A DNA stretch of 64,000 bases from Marisediminitalea lipolytica. Lineage in GTDB: Bacteria > Pseudomonadota > Gammaproteobacteria > Enterobacterales > Alteromonadaceae. The translations under genes were made by a program, and so were the position numbers. Position 1 is the stretch's first letter. Each line of letters starts with the position of its first letter. The stretch is from the NCBI RefSeq assembly GCF_001758465.1, contig NZ_MJIC01000010.1, positions 682,001-746,000 of the forward strand, in the 5' to 3' direction. This document shows, piece by piece, positions 55,651 through 64,000 of this stretch. The notes under the pieces were generated by a model. It ran no database searches, was not told the DNA's origin, and worked only from the letters and a program-made list of their open reading frames with translations.

Positions 55651-56556
55651 ATGAACACACTAGCTACTGTTGTAAAAACCATGCGCCCTCCATTTTTATT
55701 ATTAGTGGTTAGCTGCCTGACATTAAGTTTTGGCTTTGTTAGTTATTTAAATATAGACGGTTCCTGGCTTTTATTCAGTTTAATCCTGGTTTGTGGATTA
55801 TGTGCCCACATCGCGGTGAATATGCTGAATGAGTATGTGGATTGCACCAGCAAACTGGATTTTGCCACTAACCGCACGCCTTTTAGTGGCGGTAGCGGCG
55901 CGCTGGTTAGTCAGCCTGATGTAGCGCACTGGGTAAAATATATTGGCATTGGTTTTGTGGCGCTTACTATTGCCAGCGGCCTGCTGGTTATGCGCTATGC
56001 GCCTCAGGCCTGGCAGTCACTGTTTGCAATGGGCGTGCTAGGTATTGTTATCGTGATCAGCTATACACCCGTACTGAATCGTTTTCCCTGGTTGTGTCTG
56101 ATTTCACCGGGACTGGGTTTTGGTGTGCTCATGTCTTATGGTAGCTATGTAGCCGTGAGCGGCGAACATAGTCTGACTATGCTGTTACTGGCATTAATTC
56201 CAACGTTGTTAACCAATAATTTATTGCTGCTTAATCAATTCCCGGATGCGGCCAGCGATGCCGACCATGGCCGCAATCATGTATTGATTCAGTACGGTTA
56301 TCTATTTTCAGCCAGGTTGTATCTGGTGCAATGGTTACTGACTATCGCGGTAGTAGTGGCCACGGTGGCGGCATTTAATTTGCCTTTGTATGCATTAGTT
56401 TGTTTATTACCGATGGTGCCAGGCTGGAAAATTTACCAGCAGGCGAAGCACTTTAGCCAGCCCGACGAGGCATTTTTAGCCGCCATGGGACAAAACGTTA
56501 TGATGACCCTGGCAACGCCGCTTTTACTGGGTGTAGCACTATGTGTGGCCGGTTAA
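55651..56556 (+). CDS. UbiA/MenA-type prenyltransferase
   Basis: 301-residue integral membrane protein with about eight helices. Asp-rich motifs NEYVDCTSKLD (about 65-75) and NQFPDAASDADHGRNH (about 205-220) match the two prenyl-diphosphate/Mg sites of UbiA-fold enzymes, the second being MenA-like. The prenyl acceptor is unknown; no quinone genes adjoin. ATG at 55651 with AGGGA just upstream is preferred to 55600. Its last 16 bases overlap the SRAP gene in another frame. Confidence 0.8.
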   Translation: MNTLATVVKTMRPPFLLLVVSCLTLSFGFVSYLNIDGSWLLFSLILVCGLCAHIAVNMLNEYVDCTSKLDFATNRTPFSGGSGALVSQPDVAHWVKYIGIGFVALTIASGLLVMRYAPQAWQSLFAMGVLGIVIVISYTPVLNRFPWLCLISPGLGFGVLMSYGSYVAVSGEHSLTMLLLALIPTLLTNNLLLLNQFPDAASDADHGRNHVLIQYGYLFSARLYLVQWLLTIAVVVATVAAFNLPLYALVCLLPMVPGWKIYQQAKHFSQPDEAFLAAMGQNVMMTLATPLLLGVALCVAG

Positions 56557-57257
56557 ACGTTACCGACAGTCCCGGCGTCAGGGCTTTATGTGAACAGTTG
56601 GAAATTGACTTCTGGCCAGATGAGGGAATGCGTTTTGCTCGCTTTGTCAGAGCGACAGAACGGGTAACGATCATATTAGAACACCAGGGCCGCCGGTTGG
56701 CTCGTAACGCGGTCTGGTGGCTGCTGCTGGAACCTGATCACAGCGCACCGGTCATGCGTTTTAAACCCTCTAGGTATACCTCATTTAATACCCGTTACGA
56801 TAAGCTCAACGTACCACGAAGTGCGGGTTATCAAGCGTTTCGGCAACATCGCTGTATTATCCCGGTGGCCGGTTTTGGTGAGTCGCAAAAGACCGGGAGT
56901 CAAATGTGTTATCACGACATGACGGTAGAACCGGGACAACAACTCGCTATGGGCGGCCTTTACCGTGAATGGCACGGCCATGATAGCCACGGCAACGTTT
57001 TCGTAGAAACGTCCTGTTCGGTTGTGACATTACCGCCGCACCCAAAGTTACGACAAATTCATCAAAAATCCACGCCGCTGATGCTTTCGCCAGAGGATAA
57101 CAGCTTACAGCGTTGGCTGGATGCCGGGATTACCGAACCCGCAGTCTTAGGCGACTTACTGATACCGGTGATCCGCCATGATTTATTGGTACAACCGATC
57201 AACAAACCCTCCTTGTACCAGCCTGTTGGTGAGTCCTTTGTTATCCATGCCGATTGA
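56541..57257 (+). CDS. SRAP domain protein (YedK/HMCES-like)
   Basis: 238 residues. Starts MCGRLN, exposing Cys2 after Met removal, the residue that forms the thiazolidine crosslink to abasic DNA in HMCES/YedK. Further active-site positions are recognisable: Asn in SFNTRYD, Glu in VAGFGES (usually GFYEW) and His in RQIHQKSTPLML. Shields abasic sites in single-stranded DNA. Overlaps the prenyltransferase gene by 16 bp, so expression is probably coupled. Confidence 0.88.
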   Translation: MCGRLNVTDSPGVRALCEQLEIDFWPDEGMRFARFVRATERVTIILEHQGRRLARNAVWWLLLEPDHSAPVMRFKPSRYTSFNTRYDKLNVPRSAGYQAFRQHRCIIPVAGFGESQKTGSQMCYHDMTVEPGQQLAMGGLYREWHGHDSHGNVFVETSCSVVTLPPHPKLRQIHQKSTPLMLSPEDNSLQRWLDAGITEPAVLGDLLIPVIRHDLLVQPINKPSLYQPVGESFVIHAD

Positions 57258-57447
57258 AACCCGGCCAGGGCAGCAGAAATCAACTGCCAAAGCGGTTATA
57301 AATTTCAAAAAAAATTAATTATTTTAGTTTCTTAGCTGGTCTTGTTAACCGTTACAATACAATCTGGCCAGATAATCAGTGGGTGAAACCAAGCGTCTCA
57401 CTGGTCAGGCGGCAAAGGGTTAAGCCTGTTTTTTCAATGGAGTGTTT

Positions 57448-58026
57448 ATGCGGTTTATTTTGTTGGTGTTGATTTTCTCTTTTCCCGTTGCTGCTGTGAC
57501 GCAGCCTGATTTACAGCAAGAATTGCTTGCTATGACAGAGGCAGACCAGGCCATTCGACAACAAATCACCGAGGCAGGCTGGGATAATCCGCCGGCTGAG
57601 CTAATGACGCAAATGGCCGGTATCGACGCACAGAATACCGAGCGGCTAAAACAAATCATCGCGCAATATTCCTGGGTTACGCCGGAACTGGTGGGTAAAA
57701 AGGGCGTATCTTCTGCTTTTCTGATAATTCAGCACTCGCCCGATTATGCGTTTCAGGAAGCGATGCTGCCGATACTTAAGCAGGCATTTCTGCAAGGGGA
57801 AGGGATCGACGGTCAGGATTTTGCGTTACTGACTGACAGAGTGCTTGTTCATCGTGGAGAGCCGCAGATTTACGGCACGCAATTGAATATTATTGATGAC
57901 GCTTTGGTGTTTGACCCCATTAAAGAACCGGCCAGTGTAGATGCTCGCCGGGCCGAAGTGGGTTTGCCACCGCTGGAAGAATATATCCGGCTGCTAGAGG
58001 ACGCCTACGGCCTAAAGGTCAAATAA
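57448..58026 (+). CDS. DUF6624 family exported protein
   Basis: 192 residues with an N-terminal signal-like hydrophobic stretch (ILLVLIFSFPVAAV). The conserved part QHSPDYAFQEAMLPILKQ, ALLTDRVLVHRGEPQIYGTQ and VDARRAEVGLPPLEEY is that of DUF6624, function unknown. TGGAG lies 5 bases before the ATG at 57448. 21 bp upstream of the reductase gene, so probably co-transcribed. Confidence 0.82.
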   Translation: MRFILLVLIFSFPVAAVTQPDLQQELLAMTEADQAIRQQITEAGWDNPPAELMTQMAGIDAQNTERLKQIIAQYSWVTPELVGKKGVSSAFLIIQHSPDYAFQEAMLPILKQAFLQGEGIDGQDFALLTDRVLVHRGEPQIYGTQLNIIDDALVFDPIKEPASVDARRAEVGLPPLEEYIRLLEDAYGLKVK

Positions 58027-58047
58027 GGCAACTACAAGGAAGAAAGG

Positions 58048-58569
58048 ATGAGTATTATTATCGTGCTGGCCAGTTCACGCCGAAATGGCAATACGGCAAA
58101 GCTGGCAGAGGTGGTGGCAGCGCCATTAAATGCAACCATCATGGATCTTAATGATTTTAATATAAGCTGTTTCGATTATGCGCATGATAACCGGGAGGAT
58201 GATTTTATCGGCGTGATTGAAAAACTGGTGCAGGCGCGGCGGGTAATATTTGCCACTCCGGTTTACTGGTACGCGATGTCAGCACAGCTTAAGATCTTCT
58301 TTGACCGCTTTACCGATTTACTCACTATCAATAAATCCCTCGGACGAAAACTGCGTGGCCTGAATATCGCCGTGATGGCTACGGGTACTGACACTGAATT
58401 ACCCGCCAGTTTTTCCCTGCAATTTGAACTGATTGCCCGCTACCTGGGATTGGAATTACAACAGCAACTTTACTGTTGTTGTCCGGCAGAGTTTGTTTTG
58501 CATGAGCATAAAACCAGTATTGATGATTTTATTCGTACAATTGTGTCACCGACCCATGAACTAGAGTAA
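58048..58569 (+). CDS. flavodoxin-fold NAD(P)H-dependent oxidoreductase
   Basis: 173 residues of the NADPH-dependent FMN reductase fold: phosphate loop SSRRNGNT (9-16) and TPVYWYAMSAQLKIFFDR around the flavin. Likely an FMN-dependent quinone or azo-type reductase; substrate unknown. GGAAG/AAGG upstream of the ATG. A strong bidirectional terminator follows. Confidence 0.87.
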   Translation: MSIIIVLASSRRNGNTAKLAEVVAAPLNATIMDLNDFNISCFDYAHDNREDDFIGVIEKLVQARRVIFATPVYWYAMSAQLKIFFDRFTDLLTINKSLGRKLRGLNIAVMATGTDTELPASFSLQFELIARYLGLELQQQLYCCCPAEFVLHEHKTSIDDFIRTIVSPTHELE

Positions 58570-58600
58570 AAAAGGGAAGCTTCGGGTTAGCTTCCCTTTT
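58570..58600. terminator. bidirectional terminator
   Basis: AAAAGGGAAGCT / AGCTTCCCTTTT with a 7-base TCGGGTT loop, directly after the reductase stop and 26 bp from the subtilase stop. Confidence 0.92.
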
Positions 58601-58625
58601 CATTCAATCACGGCCTGATTAACAA

Positions 58626-61600
58626 TTAACTGCAACGCATCCGGCGAACACCAGCAAGCAACAACAGCGCCGCTAACCAAACCAGCGACAAACTACCGCC
58701 GCCTCCGCTGGGTCTGTCGGTTACCGTAACGGTAACCGTTTGAGTAACGGTATTGAGCCCGTCTGATGCGGTTACTGTAAAGGTAACGCTGGTTGAACTG
58801 TCAGTTTCAGGTGCCGTAGAACTGTAAGCAGCGCCGCTAATGCCATTTATTGTATAAACAATGTCGTCACCTTCTGGATCGGTAGCCGAAGCCCTGACGG
58901 TGATCGTAGCACCTTCCTGAACACTGGCTGGCGCACTGACGTTCAGTACCGGCGGTTGATTGGGCGTTACGGTAATTGTTACGGTCGCTGAATCACTGAA
59001 ACCATAGGTATCCGTGGCGGTTATTTCTAACTGCACCGTCGTTCCTTCATTCACAGAAGCCGGTGTTACGCTCACCTCATTACCGGTTACTAAGAGGGTA
59101 GCGGCTGGTCCGCTTAACTGGGATACACTTAAGGTTACCGAATCGCCGTTCGCATCGGTTACGCTGAGCGGTAATACAGCTGTTTGAAATTCAGTGAGAC
59201 TAATACTGGCTGATGCACTGCCATTAATGGTGATCTCTGGTGCTGCGTGTAGCTGAGCCTGCGTATTCACCTCGGCGATTTCTTCAGTTGTACCCGGAAT
59301 ATTGGTTACGCGGGATGTTAACGTGACCGGGATGGTGCCATTAAGTGCACTGCTATCATCAACCTGCAACGCAAAACTCAGTGCCGCAGGGCCAGTGGCT
59401 GCTATGTTATTTGCTGGCGTCAGGCACAGCACAGTGCCCGATTGGATCCGGGTTTCAACATCACCCATTGGCGTATTGCTTGTAGCGGCATTAAACGCCA
59501 GAGTTTGACCCGACTGCCCCGAACTGTTCTGCCAGCCAACGGTACCCGCCATCGACTCGCTAAGGCTAGTGGTAACGTTCTGATAGGTAAAGATGATTTG
59601 AGGCTCATTGGTGTCTGGAGCATGATTAATGATCATCTGAATATCCGCACCATATTCACCAGCTTGCAGCCCACGCCATTGTATTACCGTGATGCTGCCA
59701 GCAGCTAATGTTGCGACAGTTAGCCCGGAAGTGGCCTCATCATTAAATGACCAGTCGCGCCAAAGTGGCGCAAACAGAGCGGTAGATAACGTGCCGTCAG
59801 CCAGCATCCGGTTTACTCCGGGATAAGCAAGCGCGGGTGACGAAGATGGCATGATAAAACCATTAGAAGAAATGGTAATGCCGTGCCATTGCTCACCAAA
59901 GGCATTTACACTAACCGGGAAGGTTGCAATGACGTTGCCATCTTTTGTGTTTAAGGGCTGATAACCTAATCCGGATAAATCAACAAAACCGGCATCGGGT
60001 GCCAAGCACTGGCTATCGGATTGCGGCGTCGTCAGGTTATAGCCAGACAAACCGGCGGTAACACTTTGCGTAATCGACCAGCTGATAGTGTTGCCATTGA
60101 TTACGCCGCCATCAGAGACACTGCCTGCAACCACACTGGTGCCGTCCGGCAGGCTGACTTCAATGTCGTAATCGCGGTCTTCATTGGTTGTGTTGGCAGC
60201 AACCTCAACGCTGTAAGTAACGCTTTCGCCGGGCGATACCCGACCATTACCGGCAACGGCCAGACCAACATCATTGTCACCCCGCACAATATCGACCGGG
60301 ATAATGCCCAGGTTAACCGGGGTTTCTGCACTGGCGCCAAGGGTTACGCTGGCATAATACCTGTCACCGGTTAAGCTGCCGTCTAATGCCCACAACAGCC
60401 TGAGATCAAAGGGGTCGCGAAGGGCAACAGAGGAGGGCGCGTCAAGTGTCAGGGTACCATCCGTGGTACTACCAACCACTGCATATTCGACGGTAAAGTT
60501 GTCCTGCTGTAGGGCACTACCGGTATAATTATGGACATAAATCCGGTAGGTCCCGGCAGATGGCAGGAAAATATTGAGATACTCATCCCAACTGAACCCG
60601 GCGCTGATATCCAGTAATTCATCCTCACTAAAAAGACCGTCGCTATTAGCATCGTAGGCGATATACAAATCCAAATCCGGTGCACTGGATTGGGTAATCT
60701 CCACCACCAACCGAGGCGCATCATCTGTGACGACGATATCCAGACTGTACACGCCGTCAGTCAGATCATCGTAGATATCGTTAGGCGCTGAGTCTTCGGT
60801 CACGGCACCCGTTATTTTCGTAGCCAGGGTAAGTCCGGTGACATCATAGGTAAAATCGGTGATCTCGATAGCCAGCAGATCTTTAAGCAACAACGAATCG
60901 TTTGCCCGAGAGCTGGTTTGTTGAATTGCTTCCGGAAAATTACCGTTTGACGCAATTACCGCCACAGGCACATGGAGTGCGGTGGCATCATTACCGCTAA
61001 TCAGGACGTTGGCGAAACTCCAGTCGGAATCAAGTGCGTTCCATGTATTAAGGGTAAAGGTAACGGTTTGTGACTGGCCTGCGGCCAGCGTCATGCTGGC
61101 AGGCTCGGCGGTCAGGCTTAAACCGCTGTCCATATCATCCAGCGCAAAAGACCAGCTGCCATCACGGGTGGCGGTAAACGTGCGTTGCCAGCGACATTCA
61201 ATTAAACAGTTATTATCAACCAGTGCGGGCAGGTTAAGTGATTTCGGGTCGCCGCCACGCAAAGGATTTGCGGCGGTATAATTGGCTTCTGTTTCTTCCA
61301 TAATCAGGCTGGCATCTGCCGCTGCATCTATCTGCATTCGGCCAGCGCCCATATCCAGCCAGTTGGCGGCTGTGCTGCTACCGTTAATGCCAACAGTTGT
61401 AGTTGCCGTCAGCATTATAGCCGAGCGAATAGCATCGGCGCTCCAGTCCGGGTGCAACTGACGTAACAGTAAGGCGGCTCCGGCAACGTGGGGCGATGCC
61501 ATGGACGTACCGTCCAGATAGGCGTAATCTGCCGGCGCTGGCCCTGTTGTTTCGTGGCCGTAATGTTCATCGGCGTAAGCCGCATAAATATCGACACCGG

Positions 61601-63431
61601 GCGCAGTGATCATGGGCAGCAGGGTGCTTATTTCGGTATTCGGTCCGCGGGATGAAAATCCGGCGATATGGTCCGCCTGATCACTGTTAACGGAGCGAAT
61701 TCCCGCAGTAGCAGAAATAGTCGCGCGGTGATCACTACCGCTGGCCAGCCAGGTTTTAAGCCGTTCACCATCCGCTGCGTTAATGTGGATCCCGGGAATG
61801 ACGTACTCATCCGCCACCAGATTTTCAGCATCACCCGCAACATTAGCCAGAACATAGCCGCCGGCGCCGCCAGCTGCCACGTTGATGGCTTTTTGGATAC
61901 GCGCGATATCGCCTCTGTCACAGACCACGATTTCGCCGTTAAAGCTCCCATCAGGATAAGGCTCCAGACACTGGGCCGGGTCGCCGGTTGGATCGTTAGG
62001 GTTGGCGTAATCCCCGGCATACACAATGGCGGCTGAGATGGCACCGGTATTACTTTGCCCACTGATACCGCCAGGGGGGGTAGTGCCACCGCTAAAACTG
62101 CCAATGGTTTTGGATAAATCCAGACTGCGTCCGTGAGTGCTGGCCGCTACCGGGGTTATCCAGGGCGCGTATTTATCACTGGTTGCCCGGTCCGGGCCGT
62201 CATTACCGGCTGAGTGGGCAACAAAAATGCCAGCGTTATTGGCTGATAGCCAGGCTTCGCTTAAGGTATCACCCCAAACGTCTTCACCACCAGAAATGGA
62301 ATAGTTGATGGCATCAACAATGCCGGTGGCTATGGCGTCGTCGATGGCGGCTATGGCAACGTTTCCGTAACAACCATTGTACTGGTCATCATTCTCACCG
62401 GGTAAACATACCTGAAACGAAATGATATTGGCATGAGGCGCAACGCCACTGATCTGATCAAAGGTAAACGCGCCGGCATAACCATCACTTTGTTCCAGAT
62501 CGTAGGCTAATCCTACCGCAGGAACGTCGTACAGGATGTTGCCAGCGGCAGTACTCGCCACGTGTGAACCATGACCGTTGTAATCTTCGCCATTACGCGG
62601 CAGTCCTGGCGGGAAAATACTGGTGTCACTGTAATCATTGGTAATTTGAGGATAACTGTAAACACCAATAAGTTTGTCATTACAAAGGGAAGGGTAAGCG
62701 ACTTCACAATCGCCAAGATAATTACCACTGCCCAGCGGGTTAGTATGGATATAACCATCGCCGCCTGTTGCGGCAAAGGAAGGGTGATCAGTATTAATGC
62801 CAGTATCAAAAATGGCCACCACAGTACCTTCCCCAAGGGCATTGATACTTTGCTGTGTATTGCCTGCCCAGACAGCCGTAGCGCCTATCAGGGATGGGCT
62901 CGTATCGGTAGTCAGGTGAAACTTCTTATCTGCGGTTACCGCTTTTATGCCGCTCAGTTTTCTGATTTGTACCGCCTGCGCGGGTGTCAGCTCCACAACC
63001 ATACCGTTAATGGCAAGCTGAAACTGGCGCTTAACCTTGGTATCGCCGGTTATTCGGGCAATGTCATTCAGCACAGATTGCTGACGCTGCTGTAAATACT
63101 TACGATAAGCTCTGACGTGATTAGCCTGCGTATCCAGCTTCCGCTTAGCCGCTTTACCCGGTGTTAATCCTGATGGCTCGGTCTTGGGATTGGTCGCCGA
63201 AAACCCTGTAATGCTGCCGTTATACTGGGCCACTGCAGGTTCATTCAACTGCACGATATAGGTTTGTTTACCCTTAACCTGACTATCTGCTTTAGCCGTG
63301 ATTCGATTAACCGATGGCGTCGGTTTATTAACCGAATTCGGCAGAATCTGTTCTTCCTGCGCAACGCTGGTGTGAGTGAGCAATACAAGGCTTAACGCAC
63401 TCGTAATTAATGATAAGGACTTCACATTCAT
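58626..63431 (-). CDS. large S8 (subtilisin) peptidase with GlyGly-CTERM tail
   Basis: 1601-residue exported serine protease. Order: signal peptide (about 1-24), I9-type propeptide (about 55-170), catalytic domain with Asp209 (FDTGINTDH), His287 (NGHGSHVA) and Ser643 (GTSMASPHVAG), interrupted by a PA domain (about 465-575); then Fn3/Ig-like beta-domains, and two cadherin/PKD-like repeats near the end (VTPNQPPVLNVSAPASVQEG). The C-terminus is a GlyGly-CTERM tail (SGGGGSLSLVWLAALLLLAG + RRMR), processed by rhombosortase for type II secreted surface proteins. Probably a secreted nutrient-acquiring protease. Confidence 0.93.
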   Translation of the reverse strand: MNVKSLSLITSALSLVLLTHTSVAQEEQILPNSVNKPTPSVNRITAKADSQVKGKQTYIVQLNEPAVAQYNGSITGFSATNPKTEPSGLTPGKAAKRKLDTQANHVRAYRKYLQQRQQSVLNDIARITGDTKVKRQFQLAINGMVVELTPAQAVQIRKLSGIKAVTADKKFHLTTDTSPSLIGATAVWAGNTQQSINALGEGTVVAIFDTGINTDHPSFAATGGDGYIHTNPLGSGNYLGDCEVAYPSLCNDKLIGVYSYPQITNDYSDTSIFPPGLPRNGEDYNGHGSHVASTAAGNILYDVPAVGLAYDLEQSDGYAGAFTFDQISGVAPHANIISFQVCLPGENDDQYNGCYGNVAIAAIDDAIATGIVDAINYSISGGEDVWGDTLSEAWLSANNAGIFVAHSAGNDGPDRATSDKYAPWITPVAASTHGRSLDLSKTIGSFSGGTTPPGGISGQSNTGAISAAIVYAGDYANPNDPTGDPAQCLEPYPDGSFNGEIVVCDRGDIARIQKAINVAAGGAGGYVLANVAGDAENLVADEYVIPGIHINAADGERLKTWLASGSDHRATISATAGIRSVNSDQADHIAGFSSRGPNTEISTLLPMITAPGVDIYAAYADEHYGHETTGPAPADYAYLDGTSMASPHVAGAALLLRQLHPDWSADAIRSAIMLTATTTVGINGSSTAANWLDMGAGRMQIDAAADASLIMEETEANYTAANPLRGGDPKSLNLPALVDNNCLIECRWQRTFTATRDGSWSFALDDMDSGLSLTAEPASMTLAAGQSQTVTFTLNTWNALDSDWSFANVLISGNDATALHVPVAVIASNGNFPEAIQQTSSRANDSLLLKDLLAIEITDFTYDVTGLTLATKITGAVTEDSAPNDIYDDLTDGVYSLDIVVTDDAPRLVVEITQSSAPDLDLYIAYDANSDGLFSEDELLDISAGFSWDEYLNIFLPSAGTYRIYVHNYTGSALQQDNFTVEYAVVGSTTDGTLTLDAPSSVALRDPFDLRLLWALDGSLTGDRYYASVTLGASAETPVNLGIIPVDIVRGDNDVGLAVAGNGRVSPGESVTYSVEVAANTTNEDRDYDIEVSLPDGTSVVAGSVSDGGVINGNTISWSITQSVTAGLSGYNLTTPQSDSQCLAPDAGFVDLSGLGYQPLNTKDGNVIATFPVSVNAFGEQWHGITISSNGFIMPSSSPALAYPGVNRMLADGTLSTALFAPLWRDWSFNDEATSGLTVATLAAGSITVIQWRGLQAGEYGADIQMIINHAPDTNEPQIIFTYQNVTTSLSESMAGTVGWQNSSGQSGQTLAFNAATSNTPMGDVETRIQSGTVLCLTPANNIAATGPAALSFALQVDDSSALNGTIPVTLTSRVTNIPGTTEEIAEVNTQAQLHAAPEITINGSASASISLTEFQTAVLPLSVTDANGDSVTLSVSQLSGPAATLLVTGNEVSVTPASVNEGTTVQLEITATDTYGFSDSATVTITVTPNQPPVLNVSAPASVQEGATITVRASATDPEGDDIVYTINGISGAAYSSTAPETDSSTSVTFTVTASDGLNTVTQTVTVTVTDRPSGGGGSLSLVWLAALLLLAGVRRMRCS

Positions 63432-63745
63432 ACTCCGTAGTGAAAAGAACAGTGTCCTGTTACTTATAGTATTGTGGGTTTTAACACAGCCACAGCACAG
63501 ATGTAATACCTGTTACGCAGGTTATGTGATTCTGGCTCTCAGGTGACTGCTATCCTAATAATTTAAGCTGAATCTAAGCTGACTTTGGCCAAACCGGCAA
63601 AGATTAAACAGAACGTCCCATTTTGGTCGAATCGATTAGGATGAATAGTTTAATAAAATGTAAACGCAATGTTATTTTGATAAGACGCTCCTGCCTGTCA
63701 TGCTCTAAAGTATAAAGAAATAATAAGACAGTTTAGAGGCAGCTG
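63432..63745. other. divergent promoter region of the subtilase and bkdA1
   Basis: 314 bp without a gene, AT-rich. It must hold promoters for both neighbours, but no convincing -35/-10 pair and no ACGT palindrome like that before mmsA was found. Confidence 0.5.
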
Positions 63746-64000
63746 ATGAACGACAGAAATCACCTGGGGAATGTGTCGGTGACACATGAGGTCAGGATAA
63801 TCGAAAACGGCTTACTGGATATTCCCATGCTGGCGATTCTTGATGCTGATGGCAATATCTATCCTGATGCCAGTGAGCCGGCATTACGCCAGGAACTGGC
63901 CGTTAAGATGTATCACACCATGTTGTACACCCGCATGCTGGATGAGCGCATGGTGGCTGCGCAACGTCAGGGCCGGATCAGTTTTTATCTTGCCAGCACG
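63746..64000 (+). CDS. bkdA1: branched-chain 2-oxoacid dehydrogenase E1 alpha subunit (3' partial)
   Basis: The first 85 codons run to the window edge. MLYTRMLDERMVAAQRQGRI is the characteristic E1-alpha segment of branched-chain 2-oxoacid dehydrogenases, and the N-terminal extension (ILDADGNIYPDASEP) fits BCKDH rather than pyruvate dehydrogenase. It would decarboxylate the 2-oxoacids of valine, leucine and isoleucine, feeding the mms operon at 17.7 kb. AGAGG lies 6 bases before the ATG. E1 beta and E2 presumably follow. Confidence 0.88.
   Translation, partial: MNDRNHLGNVSVTHEVRIIENGLLDIPMLAILDADGNIYPDASEPALRQELAVKMYHTMLYTRMLDERMVAAQRQGRISFYLAST

Noticed and set aside
60021-60374. 117-codon plus-strand frame within the subtilase gene
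   Set aside because: Antisense shadow of the repeat-rich subtilase coding sequence.

Overview
The window looks like chromosomal DNA of a marine gammaproteobacterium of the Alteromonadaceae/Alteromonadales type. Pointers are close matches from memory to Alteromonas/Shewanella-style proteins (VolA-like lipase, PsrA-like and CysB-type regulators, YejK/YejL/YejM), PEP-CTERM and GlyGly-CTERM sorting tails, moderate G+C and very dense gene packing. No rRNA, tRNA, CRISPR array, insertion sequence or prophage was recognised. The species is inferred, not proven.

Layout. 0-2.5 kb: end of a starch/maltodextrin locus (GH13 enzyme, LacI-type regulator). 2.7-5.2 kb: glnS and the YciK-type dehydrogenase. 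5.3-10.7 kb: a block between yciK and sohB (neighbours in E. coli) with a surface lipase, a PEP-CTERM protein, a tiny Cys-rich lipoprotein and long AT-rich non-coding stretches; it is the most accessory-looking part. 10.7-13.9 kb: sohB, a PsrA-like regulator, Nif3-like ybgI and cmoM. 13.9-17.5 kb: D-lactate dehydrogenase, a beta-hydroxyacid dehydrogenase and an orphan REC-TPR protein. 17.7-22.4 kb: valine-degradation operon (mmsA, acyl-CoA dehydrogenase, HIBYL-CoA hydrolase, mmsB) behind a palindrome resembling a LiuR operator. 22.5-27.2 kb: yejM/yejL, yejK, a QueD-like protein and an M23 peptidase. 27.2-32.4 kb: M61 peptidase, PilZ protein, DUF962 membrane protein and a LytS/LytTR two-component pair. 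32.4-39.5 kb: phosphofructokinase, two lipoproteins, an EamA transporter, a second REC-TPR protein, trhO and an EF-hand protein. 39.5-44.8 kb: DEAD-box helicase, succinyl-CoA:3-ketoacid CoA-transferase with a divergent LysR regulator, a GlcG/HbpS protein and a Tat-exported TIM-barrel protein. 44.9-54.4 kb: an orphan cytosolic histidine kinase with a coiled-coil membrane protein, divergent from cysB; sdaA-nudL-pabB (the same cluster as in E. coli); fumA; rmuC. 54.4-64 kb: diguanylate cyclase, UbiA-type prenyltransferase overlapping an SRAP gene, a DUF6624 protein, a flavodoxin-fold reductase, a 1601-residue subtilase and the start of branched-chain 2-oxoacid dehydrogenase E1 alpha.

How genes may work together. 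Valine catabolism is represented twice (BCKDH at the right edge, the mms operon at 17.7 kb), with CoA-transferase, lactate dehydrogenase, serine deaminase and fumarase as further carbon routes. cmoM and trhO both act on wobble uridine 34 of tRNA. The signalling set (two orphan REC-TPR proteins, an orphan kinase, LytS/LytTR, PilZ and GGDEF proteins) is the least explained part. No obviously new defence or mobile system was found; the best candidates for undescribed biology are the REC-TPR/orphan-kinase proteins, the shortened YejM-like protein and the yciK-sohB insertion.
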